Assembly (NCBI GenBank): GCA_030429205.1
Contig: JAUICZ010000001.1
Coordinates: forward strand, 358,806-422,805
Direction of reading: 5' to 3'
Source: Bacteroidia bacterium
Lineage (GTDB): Bacteria; Bacteroidota; Bacteroidia; Chitinophagales; Chitinophagaceae
DNA length: 64,000 bases
In this document: positions 1 through 8,182 of the stretch, piece after piece
Layout: every line of letters starts with the position of its first letter
Numbering within the stretch: the first letter of the stretch is position 1
The notes under the pieces: generated by a model
Told to the model about the DNA's origin: nothing
The model's database searches: none
Seen by the model: the letters and a program-made list of their open reading frames with translations, nothing else
Translations under genes and position numbers: made by a program

Positions 1-480
1 GCACAAACAACAAAAACTATCACCCCTAAAGAAATTATTAAAGAAAATGCACCCAAAGAGCAACCACAAAAGAAGCTCTATTCAAAGCAACCTATAAAAA
101 CTATCGCTATGGAAACAAAAAAAGTACAGCCTGTCAGCCAGCCAAAAGCAGTAAAGCAAGAGGCAAAACATCAGCAGGAAACATTACTGGCACTCAATAC
201 TTTGAATACATCAGCAGATTTCGAAGTAAGGTCTCAGCCTATAAGCATCAGCGAGGTTGCTGTACCTGAAATAGAGCCGGTAATGCCTGAGGAGCAAAAT
301 ATCGGCAGCAAAAAGCTTGCGGTAAACACACCTTTAACTGACGCTACAAAAGGCTTACAGCAAATCGAAAATATATTTAACGATAAGCTGATGGCAGCAA
401 AGCAGGTAAAAGAACAAATAGAAGATACTGAGGTTCGATTCCTCATTGGTAAAAAACAATTATTCGCAGTAAGACTATAA
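1..480 (+). CDS. 3' part of an unrecognised protein, cut by window edge
   Basis: The frame is open from base 1, so the gene starts upstream; an internal ATG lies at 109 but the same frame continues before it. The visible 159 residues are rich in Lys, Gln, Glu and Pro, have no hydrophobic segment, and look disordered. The last part (ending QLFAVRL) could form a short helix-strand. I do not recognise the family. It ends 11 bases before an outer-membrane barrel gene on the same strand, so the two are probably co-transcribed; an envelope or regulatory role is only a guess from that. Confidence 0.6.
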   Translation, partial: AQTTKTITPKEIIKENAPKEQPQKKLYSKQPIKTIAMETKKVQPVSQPKAVKQEAKHQQETLLALNTLNTSADFEVRSQPISISEVAVPEIEPVMPEEQNIGSKKLAVNTPLTDATKGLQQIENIFNDKLMAAKQVKEQIEDTEVRFLIGKKQLFAVRL

Positions 481-491
481 AACAAGTAATT

Positions 492-1313
492 ATGTATATA
501 AGATTAACAACCACATTTCTAGCGGCAATTCTGTTATTGAATATGAATGCAACCGCACAGGATAAGGATAACGACAAACCTAAACACACTAAAACATTGA
601 GTGTAGGTTCTAACGGTATTACAGTTGAAAAAGATGAGGTAAAAACTAAAGAAAGTAAAATCACCTTAAAGTTTGGTGCAGTAGACCTTGGCTTGAACTC
701 TTTGCAGGACAAAACCGATTACAACTCTGCCGCGGCTAAAGCCTTTCTGAATGTACCGGACAAGTTCCGCAACGAAAGCCTATTTGATCTACGCACAGGC
801 AAATCTTGGAATGTTAATGTTTGGCCTGTCTTACTAGGATGGACCCCTCTCTGCAACGATAAACAACAAATTGTAATTGGTACTGGTGTTGGTATACAGA
901 TGTATAACTTCCGCTTCAACAAAAATATTACTTATATAAACGAAGTAACTCCGGAAGTCTATATAGACACTGTCAGGTCCTTCACTAAAAACAAGCTTAC
1001 AGTATCATATTTGAGCATTCCTTTGATGCTTAACTTCAAAACTAAAGCTGGTAGTAAAACTTGGATTGTTTATGGAGTAGGTGTCACCGGTGGTTATAGA
1101 ATAGCTTCTCGTAACAAGCAAGTAACCTTAGAAGATGGCAAACAGAAAAATAACAACAAATATAACCTGAACGACTTTAACGCCTGTGTTACAGCAGAGT
1201 TTGGGCTAGACGACTACTTCAGGCTATTTGCCAGTTATCAACTTACGCCATTGCACGAAAATGCACTAGTACAACATCCTTTATCAATAGGCATACGTTT
1301 TGGCGGTATATAA
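492..1313 (+). CDS. outer-membrane beta-barrel protein (PorT-like size)
   Basis: A 273-residue secreted protein. Residues 1-22 form a signal peptide ending in ATAQ, with cleavage expected after the Gln or Ala. The rest alternates polar and aromatic residues as in small porin-like barrels of Bacteroidota (outer membrane protein beta-barrel/PorT type) and ends in a strand with GIRFGGI. A polar linker of about 50 residues (Lys, Asp, Thr) separates signal peptide and barrel. The substrate is unknown. It follows the partial gene at 1-480 by 11 bases and is closed by a hairpin terminator just after its stop. Confidence 0.75.
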   Translation: MYIRLTTTFLAAILLLNMNATAQDKDNDKPKHTKTLSVGSNGITVEKDEVKTKESKITLKFGAVDLGLNSLQDKTDYNSAAAKAFLNVPDKFRNESLFDLRTGKSWNVNVWPVLLGWTPLCNDKQQIVIGTGVGIQMYNFRFNKNITYINEVTPEVYIDTVRSFTKNKLTVSYLSIPLMLNFKTKAGSKTWIVYGVGVTGGYRIASRNKQVTLEDGKQKNNNKYNLNDFNACVTAEFGLDDYFRLFASYQLTPLHENALVQHPLSIGIRFGGI

Positions 1314-1352
1314 AAAATAAAGAGGCGGTGTAAAACACCGCCTCTTTATTTT
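1314..1352. terminator. bidirectional intrinsic terminator
   Basis: A near-perfect inverted repeat with arms at 1314-1330 and 1336-1352 and a 5-base TAAAA loop. It has a GC-rich core (GAGGCGGTG/CACCGCCTC) flanked by A and T runs on both sides. It lies exactly between two convergent genes and should end transcription from both. Confidence 0.85.
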
Positions 1353-1728
1353 ATTGAGTTCCGAATAATTCTTCCATCCTTTGCTGCATAACTTCCTCGT
1401 TTTGCATATTCTCTATTCCGATGGTCATAACCGCCCAAACCATTATCAGTATAAAAATGACAGAAAGTAATATGCTGAATATTGCACATATTCTGCCGGC
1501 ATTCAAATTCTTATAAGAGGCCTCCTTATACCGCTCAGGTTCAAGCTTATAGCGTTTCATATCTTTGGCGGCCAATATCAATGCGATAATACCAAATATC
1601 AATCCCCCACCGTAGCAGCAACAGGTTATAATACCAATAATACCCAAAACTAAAGCTGCAGTTGCGTTGGGTAAATTCACCTTATTTTGCTGGCCAAAAT
1701 CGTGCTGTTCGTAACTATAATCAGTCAT
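1351..1728 (-). CDS. CCC-motif membrane protein (DUF4190-like)
   Basis: A 125-residue membrane protein. A Gln/Asn-rich N-terminus precedes a first hydrophobic hairpin (about residues 22-54) holding the signature Cys-Cys-Cys before a Tyr-Gly-Gly-Gly turn. A short basic loop follows, then a second membrane segment at about 80-104 and an acidic tail. This matches the small 'CCC motif' proteins of Bacteroidota; their biochemical role is not known. Its ATG overlaps the TGA of the DUF2752 gene (ATGA), so the two are translationally coupled. That pairing recurs in this phylum, which supports the call. Confidence 0.7.
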   Translation of the reverse strand: MTDYSYEQHDFGQQNKVNLPNATAALVLGIIGIITCCCYGGGLIFGIIALILAAKDMKRYKLEPERYKEASYKNLNAGRICAIFSILLSVIFILIMVWAVMTIGIENMQNEEVMQQRMEELFGTQ

Positions 1729-2021
1729 AATAATTGCAAGTTGATAATTTTATAAGTGTAATTAATTAATATAGTTAAAGCAGTAATTACATAGCTATAC
1801 ATTAATATAGTAGCTCCATGCTTAATACTGAAAAGCAAATGTGCAACTAATAAACATATTGTGACTACTACAAAAATACCCGGTGGATATATTTGCCATG
1901 CGGCAGAAATATCGCCATGCAATATGGCCCAAACAGACCTCTGCAAGCCGCATCCGGGGCAGTCTATAAGCATCAGCTTTTTAGACGGACAAGCCAACAT
2001 AAAATGTTCTGTGTAGCTCAT
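1725..2021 (-). CDS. DUF2752 family membrane protein
   Basis: A 98-residue protein with the family's hallmark CPGCGLQRS motif at about residues 21-29, followed by two hydrophobic segments (about 46-64 and 70-90). The family is an uncharacterised small integral membrane protein; the paired cysteines suggest metal or redox chemistry, but nothing here proves it. It is the first gene of a coupled pair with the CCC-motif gene. The ATG at 2021 sits about 20 bases after the Hpt gene's stop at 2042, so all three may share a transcript. Confidence 0.75.
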   Translation of the reverse strand: MSYTEHFMLACPSKKLMLIDCPGCGLQRSVWAILHGDISAAWQIYPPGIFVVVTICLLVAHLLFSIKHGATILMYSYVITALTILINYTYKIINLQLL

Positions 2022-2041
2022 ATTTATAATAAAATATCAAC

Positions 2042-2407
2042 CTACTCCGAAGGTCTATTTTTTTCTATTTCTGCATTTATGATCGGTTCTGCCTCATTAA
2101 AAGTTTCTAATATCAATTCAAAAACTTCTCTTATCCTGTCTAAACCCTTCTCCTCTCTGCCCAGTGTCTCTATCTCTAACAGGCGCTCGTACATATCTGT
2201 GATTTTCACAATACTTACACTGGATTTTAAGGCATGTGCTTGTTTTGATGCCTCTTGCAAGTCTTTACCTTCACCAACAAGGTTTTTAAGATTATTTAAA
2301 CCCGGAGGTACTGTATCCATAAAAATGCTCAAAACATCATATTTATACTTAGGGTCACCGTCAGAAAGCTCTTCTAAAAAACTAAAGTCAACCAAATTCT
2401 TACTCAT
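2042..2407 (-). CDS. Hpt domain histidine phosphotransfer protein
   Basis: A small all-helical protein carrying the Hpt signature QAHALKSS, whose His is the expected phospho-acceptor between a response-regulator receiver and another receiver. I place the start at the ATG at 2407 (protein begins MSKNL, 121 residues). An in-frame ATG at 2473 would add 22 residues (MVNSYTENT...) that do not look like part of the fold. No hybrid kinase or response regulator is next to it, so its phosphorelay partners lie elsewhere. Confidence 0.75.
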   Translation of the reverse strand: MSKNLVDFSFLEELSDGDPKYKYDVLSIFMDTVPPGLNNLKNLVGEGKDLQEASKQAHALKSSVSIVKITDMYERLLEIETLGREEKGLDRIREVFELILETFNEAEPIINAEIEKNRPSE

Positions 2408-2695
2408 ATCGTATATGTTGTTAAGCAAAAGTAAAAAATATGGCACGGTATTTTCGGTATATGAATTTACCATTAAGTATAATAATAAAAATTTGTCTTA
2501 AAGCATCTAAACGACTGATTATCAACAACTAAAAGAACACTATCCATCACAAAAAAGCTAGCTGGCTACAGTTTTTACAAGTATTAGTGCTTTTTTATTA
2601 GTTTTGACATGAGTAAGAGAGAGAGCTAAAACAAGTTTTACCGTGTATAGTTCTTAATTGCAACTATATACATATCTAGGTTAAGCTACATACAT

Positions 2696-4630
2696 ATGCA
2701 CTACAAAATACGCATTCTACCTCGCTGGTTCATCTTCCTTCTAGATCTGTCTTGTATTCTACTGTGTATATTCTTTTCATTCATACTCAGGTTCAACTTC
2801 AATCTGGAAGAAGTAGCAAAATATGATATGTCATTCATATTGCTTACTGCTCTGGCTTTGAATGGTGTTTTGTTCTATCTACTAAAAAGTTATTCTGGAA
2901 TTATCCGCTATACTAATATTGAAGATACCTTCAGGCTGTTGATAGTTAACTCAATTGCAGCCATATTCTACTTCTCTATCAACTTTGCAATCACATTCTT
3001 TGCGCCCAAAGTCAATCTTTTCCCTACATCAGTTGTAGTCATCAACTTCTTCATCACCAACTTTGTATTGATTACATACAGGCTATTAGTACGTTACACT
3101 TTTAACTACTACAAAGCCACACAAAAAGAAACTAATAAAATAAAAGCTGTTGTATTTGACACCGGAGAATATGGCTTAGAAACTAAAAAGGTAATCAACA
3201 ACTTCCCTAGCAGTAATATTAATGTTGTAGCATTCATTGATGATGTTCTAAGCAAATTGGGAAAGTTGATGGAAAACATTCCTATCTACAGTACTCACGA
3301 GAATAGCTTCAAAAAATTGAAGGAAGATGGTGTTGAGCTACTCATTATAGCGAACACAGATATTAATAAGGAAAAGCTGGTATCACTCGTAGATACTAGC
3401 TTAAAATATGGTATTAAAGTACAGCAAATACCACCTATTAACGAGTGGATACACGGAGAACTGGATGCACCACAACTAAAAGATATTAAGATAGAAGACC
3501 TGCTTGAAAGGGAGGTTATACAGATACATAACGACAAAATACACTTTGAACTAAAAGGTAAACGCATATTGGTTACAGGAGCTGCCGGATCTATTGGTAG
3601 CGAGTTAGTTCGTCAATTGATCAATTATAAGCCTTCTCTGATTATTCTTTGCGATAAGGCAGAGACACCAATGCACGACCTGTATTTAGAGATATCTGAG
3701 AACTTCAAAACTGCTACTGTAAAATCATATCTGGGAGATATTACAGATGCAATACGTATGGAACACTTATTTGAGGTATATAATCCTGAAGTTGTTTTCC
3801 ATGCTGCCGCATATAAGCACGTACCATTGATGGAAGAAAATCCGTCGATTGCAGTGTTGAACAACGTATCGGGAACAAAGAACTTAGCCGAGCTGGCTGT
3901 TTCATATAAGGTAGAAAAGTTTGTAATGGTATCAACAGATAAAGCTGTTAACCCGACAAACATAATGGGAGCAACCAAACGTATAGCCGAAATATATACT
4001 CAAAGCTTTTTCAAAGACCTTATTAAGACGCACGAGCAAAGCAAGTCAAACCCGGTACCAACCAAATTCGTTACTACTCGTTTTGGTAATGTATTAGGCT
4101 CTAATGGCTCTGTTATACCAAGATTCAAAAAGCAGCTGGATAAAGGCGGGCCGATAACAGTGACTCATCCGGAAATCACACGTTACTTTATGACAATACC
4201 TGAAGCCTGTCAGCTTGTAATTGAAGCTGGTGTAATGGGTCAGGGTAGTGAGATATTCGTGTTTGACATGGGCAAACCGGTTAAGATCATAGATCTGGCC
4301 AAAAGGATTATTAAACTTGCAGGTAAAGAACCCGGTGTAGATATCAAAATAGAGTTTACAGGATTAAGGCCGGGCGAGAAACTATACGAAGAGTTGTTAA
4401 GCAATTCTGAAAATGTGCTACCAACTTATCATGATAAAATTATGATAGCAAAGGTTGCAGAGTATGATTACGAAGTTGTAAAAGCTAAAGTTGAAAAACT
4501 TATTGCCAGTGCAAGGCAGCACTATACATTAGAAACTGTTGGCTTAATTAAAGATCTTGTTCCTGAATACATCAGCAACAACACTGCTTTTCAAACCAAC
4601 AGTAAGAAAGATAAGAACTTAAAGAATTAA
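2696..4630 (+). CDS. CapD/WbpM-type nucleotide-sugar 4,6-dehydratase, membrane-bound
   Basis: A 644-residue protein of the polysaccharide biosynthesis CapD/FlaA1/WbpM class. The N-terminal 130 residues hold four membrane segments. A Rossmann-like middle region (about 148-250, DTGEYG) follows. The C-terminal SDR domain starts with the NAD motif VTGAAGSIGSE (about residues 292-302). The catalytic stretch has STDKAVNP followed by MGATKR, with Met in place of the classical Tyr, as in WbpM-type enzymes. Such proteins convert UDP-GlcNAc to a 4-keto-6-deoxy sugar, feeding 6-deoxy-HexNAc sugars. It is the only rightward gene of the polysaccharide locus and converges on the initiating sugar transferase. 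The 222-base gap before it shows no clear -7 element. Confidence 0.9.
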   Translation: MHYKIRILPRWFIFLLDLSCILLCIFFSFILRFNFNLEEVAKYDMSFILLTALALNGVLFYLLKSYSGIIRYTNIEDTFRLLIVNSIAAIFYFSINFAITFFAPKVNLFPTSVVVINFFITNFVLITYRLLVRYTFNYYKATQKETNKIKAVVFDTGEYGLETKKVINNFPSSNINVVAFIDDVLSKLGKLMENIPIYSTHENSFKKLKEDGVELLIIANTDINKEKLVSLVDTSLKYGIKVQQIPPINEWIHGELDAPQLKDIKIEDLLEREVIQIHNDKIHFELKGKRILVTGAAGSIGSELVRQLINYKPSLIILCDKAETPMHDLYLEISENFKTATVKSYLGDITDAIRMEHLFEVYNPEVVFHAAAYKHVPLMEENPSIAVLNNVSGTKNLAELAVSYKVEKFVMVSTDKAVNPTNIMGATKRIAEIYTQSFFKDLIKTHEQSKSNPVPTKFVTTRFGNVLGSNGSVIPRFKKQLDKGGPITVTHPEITRYFMTIPEACQLVIEAGVMGQGSEIFVFDMGKPVKIIDLAKRIIKLAGKEPGVDIKIEFTGLRPGEKLYEELLSNSENVLPTYHDKIMIAKVAEYDYEVVKAKVEKLIASARQHYTLETVGLIKDLVPEYISNNTAFQTNSKKDKNLKN

Positions 4631-4649
4631 GAGAAATAAATACGATTAG

Positions 4650-4686
4650 AAAAATAGCTGTACAACTATTGTGCAGCTATTTTTTT
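4650..4686. terminator. bidirectional terminator closing the polysaccharide locus
   Basis: Stem arms 4650-4665 and 4669-4684 (AAAAATAGCTGTACAA against TTGTGCAGCTATTTTT, one G-T pair), with a 3-base loop. T-runs lie on the right and A-runs on the left. It separates the rightward dehydratase from the leftward sugar transferase, whose TAG stop lies in the loop. Confidence 0.85.
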
Positions 4687-5256
4687 GATCGTTAATGCGA
4701 TAATGCGAAAGTAGTTACCTATGGTGGGATCAGTAATAAAGACTGTATTGAGTCTAATCTTTTCAGGCATTATGTGGTTAATGTAATACTGTTCAGGCTC
4801 TTGCTGACCTGCAAGAATATCATTCTCGCTAATAAACTTTATAGATGCTATGTCAGTAATACCAGGACGTACTTTCAGTATTTCTTTTTGCTCCTTACTA
4901 TACAAGCTAACATATTTCGGAACTTCCGGTCTTGGACCCACAATGCTCATTTCTCCTGAAAGAACGTTGAAGAGCTGAGGTAGTTCGTCTAACTTGTACT
5001 TTCTCAACCAGCGTCCAAATTTTGTGATTCGTGTGTCTGTACAGCCGTATGTAAGCAGGTCTTTTTTATCTGCCCCGATGCACATAGTACGGAACTTATA
5101 TAGGTAAAATTCAGTACCGTTCACCCCTACCCTTTTTTGTTTATAAAACACATTACCCTTAGAGTCTAACTTAACTCTTATGGCAATGTAAATCAAAAGG
5201 GGGCTCAGGACTATTATTCCTAAAATTGATATTACCAGATCTAGCAACCGTTTCAT
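4666..5256 (-). CDS. initiating phosphosugar transferase, PglC-type (bacterial sugar transferase)
   Basis: A 196-residue enzyme that should load the first sugar phosphate onto undecaprenyl phosphate at the inner face of the membrane. It has a single N-terminal hydrophobic re-entrant helix (about 4-26), then KFRTM (54-58), the catalytic Asp-Glu pair in LDELPQL (D90, E91), GEMSIVGPRPE (101-111) and RPGIT. The length matches the minimal monotopic PglC form rather than the long WbaP/WcaJ form. The usual RPGITG is RPGITD here. It is the last gene of the leftward locus and its ATG overlaps the aminotransferase stop. Confidence 0.92.
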   Translation of the reverse strand: MKRLLDLVISILGIIVLSPLLIYIAIRVKLDSKGNVFYKQKRVGVNGTEFYLYKFRTMCIGADKKDLLTYGCTDTRITKFGRWLRKYKLDELPQLFNVLSGEMSIVGPRPEVPKYVSLYSKEQKEILKVRPGITDIASIKFISENDILAGQQEPEQYYINHIMPEKIRLNTVFITDPTIGNYFRIIALTIKKIAAQ

Positions 5257-6470
5257 GAAACTACTTCAATGTACGCATTTTCTACTTGTTCTTCTACATA
5301 CTTACATTCCTCATCTGTTAGCTGCACATATATAGGCAAAGAAATTTCACATGCATAATTCTTGTACGTATTGGGGTAGTCTTCAATATTATACCCACGC
5401 TCTTTGAATACGGTAAGCATTGGCAAGGGTATAAAGTGAACATTAGCACTCACACCTCTATCCATTATCTTCTGTATAATAGCATCACGTTGTTCTTCTG
5501 TAATATCCTTTATGCGTAACGGATATAAGTAATGAGAAGAGGCGGCTGTCTTAGTTTTACCATCGGGTATTATCGCCCATCCTTTATCGCTGAAGAAGTT
5601 GCTATAATGGTTATAAACTCTTTGCCTCTGCGGTAATAAGTAACTATGGTACTTTTGCAACTGTACTAAACCAATCGCAGCACATACGTCAGGCAAATTA
5701 GCTTTTAAACCATCAGACACAATATCGTATCGCCAGCTGCCAATACGTTTTTTTGCAAATGCATCTCTATCCTGCCCACTCATCGAATTTACTTTCAACC
5801 ACCTATAAGTTTCTGTGTTATCCAATGGCTCAGGTAAACTCAAACATATTATCCCTCCCTCAGCAGTAGTAACATTTTTCACGCTGTGCATAGATATAAT
5901 AGATACATCTGCAAATTGCACTGCCGGTCTGTTATTATATACAGCTCCTATAGAGTGTGCCGCATCTGCTATTAATACAGGGCGTCCAAACTGTTCCTGC
6001 ACATCACTTGTTGCATTAAAGTTATTGTGTACTTCATCTGCTCCTATCACTTTATTCAAAGCATCGTAATCGCAAGGCCAACCGCCCATATCAACAGCTA
6101 AAACAGCTTTTGTATTCGGCGTAATCGCTTTTTTTACTTCTTCAGGGTCAATGGTAAAATCATCTTTCACGTCTACCATTACAGGGGTACCACCAGCGTG
6201 TAATACACTTAATGCTGTTGCCGCATATGTATATGCAGGCAAAATCACTTCATCTCCTTTTGTAATACCTAGCCATTTAAATACCAATGCAGCTCCTGAA
6301 GACCAAGAGTTAACACATACTGTTTTTTCCAGTCCAAAAACTTTTGCAGAAAGCTCTTCTAAAGCTCTTACTTTCGGTCCTGTAGTAATCCATCCCGACC
6401 TGAGTGTTTCTGTAACCTCTGCAATAATATCTTCGTCAATATAGGGTGGCGCAAAATCTATCTTCCGCAT
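5253..6470 (-). CDS. DegT/DnrJ/EryC1/StrS aminotransferase
   Basis: A 405-residue PLP-dependent fold-type I sugar aminotransferase. Visible landmarks are SGWITTGP near the N-terminus, the PLP-binding Asp in ADAAHS (D169) and the Schiff-base Lys in HSVKNVTTAEGG (K198). It sits 2 bases after a Gfo/Idh/MocA oxidoreductase. That pairing is typical of WbpB/WbpE-type steps, in which a 3-keto uronic acid is made and then aminated. A 3-amino sugar product is therefore inferred, not shown. A modest insertion around residues 143-163 lengthens it relative to usual 370-390-residue members. Confidence 0.9.
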   Translation of the reverse strand: MRKIDFAPPYIDEDIIAEVTETLRSGWITTGPKVRALEELSAKVFGLEKTVCVNSWSSGAALVFKWLGITKGDEVILPAYTYAATALSVLHAGGTPVMVDVKDDFTIDPEEVKKAITPNTKAVLAVDMGGWPCDYDALNKVIGADEVHNNFNATSDVQEQFGRPVLIADAAHSIGAVYNNRPAVQFADVSIISMHSVKNVTTAEGGIICLSLPEPLDNTETYRWLKVNSMSGQDRDAFAKKRIGSWRYDIVSDGLKANLPDVCAAIGLVQLQKYHSYLLPQRQRVYNHYSNFFSDKGWAIIPDGKTKTAASSHYLYPLRIKDITEEQRDAIIQKIMDRGVSANVHFIPLPMLTVFKERGYNIEDYPNTYKNYACEISLPIYVQLTDEECKYVEEQVENAYIEVVS

Positions 6471-6472
6471 TA

Positions 6473-7486
6473 TTATTTTTTTAGGGCGTATATCTGCTCT
6501 ATAATATTAACTATTTTTTTCCCTTCATGTACACTGGTAGCTACTTCTCTATCTCCGGAAAGTACATCAACAACATTTTGTATTACATACCAATGATTAG
6601 CTTTAGCACCTGTATAACCGGCAATGCTTAACCCTGTGTTATTAATTTCCTCCAGTGCACTGTTATCTTTCATATGGCAATATTCTACCTCCTGCATATA
6701 CTGCCCTCCGAGTTTTACAGTTCCATGCTCTCCAATAACTATCATACTACTCTCCATATTTTTGTCCCAAATAGATGTTGAGTAGTTCAATGTGCCTGCA
6801 CCTCCATTCACAAATCCAAAGCTGATAATAGCAGAATCCTCAAATTCTATACTTCCTTTGTGATTATAATTATCAAATTTTGCATGAATTTCTTCAACAT
6901 CACCAAAAAGCCAATATAATAAATCTATGTAATGACTGAATTGGGTATATAGTGTACCACCGTCAACTTCGGCAGTACCATGCCATGTTTTGCCATTATA
7001 GTAGCGTTCATCTCTGTTCCAGAAACAATTCATGTGTACCTGATAAATATCTCCCAGTGCCTTTGAGTCCAGCAACTGTTTCAACCACTGTACAGGTGCT
7101 GAATATCGGTTCTGCATGACACAAAACACTTTTTTATTGTGTTTATCAGCAGCCTCAATAATACGGTTACAATCTTCTGTAGAGAGTGCTATAGGCTTTT
7201 CAATTACAACGTGTATGCCTGCTAACAATGCTTCAACCGCTTGGTTTGCATGCAGTGAATTTGGTGTAGCAATACAAATCACATCTACTTCAATTGTTGA
7301 TGCGATAAGATCAGTTAAAGAACTGAAGCTTGGCTCTTCATATTTTTCAATAGCGGTTTCTTCCACATCAACTACAGCAGATAGCACACAATCATCATGC
7401 GCTTTTATCATATCTGCATGACGCTTACCAATATGCCCTAAGCCAACTACAGCACACTTTATTTTATTTTTTTTCGATTCAGTCAA
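6473..7486 (-). CDS. Gfo/Idh/MocA family NAD-dependent oxidoreductase
   Basis: A 337-residue protein with an N-terminal Rossmann motif GLGHIGKRH and the family EKP motif (EKPIALS, about 95-101) that carries the catalytic-region Lys. The C-terminal alpha/beta domain includes GGTLYTQFSHYIDLLYWLFG. In polysaccharide loci these enzymes oxidise C3 of a nucleotide sugar so that a DegT aminotransferase can act, and that partner is immediately downstream. The start is a TTG at 7486, three bases from the methyltransferase stop; no ATG lies closer to the Rossmann strand. Confidence 0.88.
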   Translation of the reverse strand: MTESKKNKIKCAVVGLGHIGKRHADMIKAHDDCVLSAVVDVEETAIEKYEEPSFSSLTDLIASTIEVDVICIATPNSLHANQAVEALLAGIHVVIEKPIALSTEDCNRIIEAADKHNKKVFCVMQNRYSAPVQWLKQLLDSKALGDIYQVHMNCFWNRDERYYNGKTWHGTAEVDGGTLYTQFSHYIDLLYWLFGDVEEIHAKFDNYNHKGSIEFEDSAIISFGFVNGGAGTLNYSTSIWDKNMESSMIVIGEHGTVKLGGQYMQEVEYCHMKDNSALEEINNTGLSIAGYTGAKANHWYVIQNVVDVLSGDREVATSVHEGKKIVNIIEQIYALKK

Positions 7487-7488
7487 TC

Positions 7489-8148
7489 TTAAGTTTTCTG
7501 AGCTGCCACAAAAGCTATGTACTTCATATCAGGTGGCAAAAAATTCAATACTCTGTTTAAACTATGCGAGAACTTATTTATCACATTGCTCGAAAAAGAG
7601 CTGGGTAAAATAGCAAATGTTTTGATTTGTAGTATGTTATAGCCATCGAATAGTTCTGACAACTCCTCATATTCTATATATCTCCAGCCCTTGTTCTTAT
7701 TATTGATATGCCTTACCCCCCTAGTAACAATATTACCTTGCAAGTTTTCAGCTGACAAAAAAACTCCTTTGTGCCTCAACATACTTCGTATATGTGCAAC
7801 AGCTTTCTTTTGTACGGTGAAGTTTCGAGTAGCGGCATCCTGCCTATCTTCCTTTAGCCCTCCTATTACCGACTTCGCCAGTATTATATCATACATTTCA
7901 TCAGGCTCGTCATTCACTACATCCAGTTTTTTATAACTTATTTTATCTGCTACATGATACTTTCTATGCAATGTCTGCGCCTGTTCTGTATTATCAACAA
8001 TATCAGTACATGTAACATGATAGCCTAGTAATGCCAGCCACAAAGAGAGCCCACCATTACGCTCTCCGATTGTTAGCACCTTTGCCGTTTTGGGGAACTC
8101 TTGGATAATAGGTAGCCAGTACTCTATAAGTTGCGCCCAGTTGAGCAC
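7489..8148 (-). CDS. class I SAM-dependent methyltransferase
   Basis: A methyltransferase with the SAM-binding glycine loop TIGERNGGLSLWLALLGYHVTCTDI about 30 residues from the GTG start at 8148. Related proteins in O-antigen loci, as I remember the family, begin with a conserved stretch like QDIIEWDVxNW. Here that stretch (QVPVQDIIEWD) is encoded in frame upstream of the GTG, back to an ATT codon at 8187 that overlaps the epimerase TAA. The true protein may therefore start at 8187 (232 residues). The acceptor is unknown; O- or N-methylation of a sugar or its precursor is inferred from context. Confidence 0.78.
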   Translation of the reverse strand: MLNWAQLIEYWLPIIQEFPKTAKVLTIGERNGGLSLWLALLGYHVTCTDIVDNTEQAQTLHRKYHVADKISYKKLDVVNDEPDEMYDIILAKSVIGGLKEDRQDAATRNFTVQKKAVAHIRSMLRHKGVFLSAENLQGNIVTRGVRHINNKNKGWRYIEYEELSELFDGYNILQIKTFAILPSSFSSNVINKFSHSLNRVLNFLPPDMKYIAFVAAQKT

Positions 8149-8182
8149 ATCCCATTCAATAATATCCTGTACGGGTACTTGT

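Noticed and set aside
1893..2501. Long plus-strand open frame of 202 codons
   Set aside because: It is antisense to the DUF2752 and Hpt genes, which have clear family motifs.
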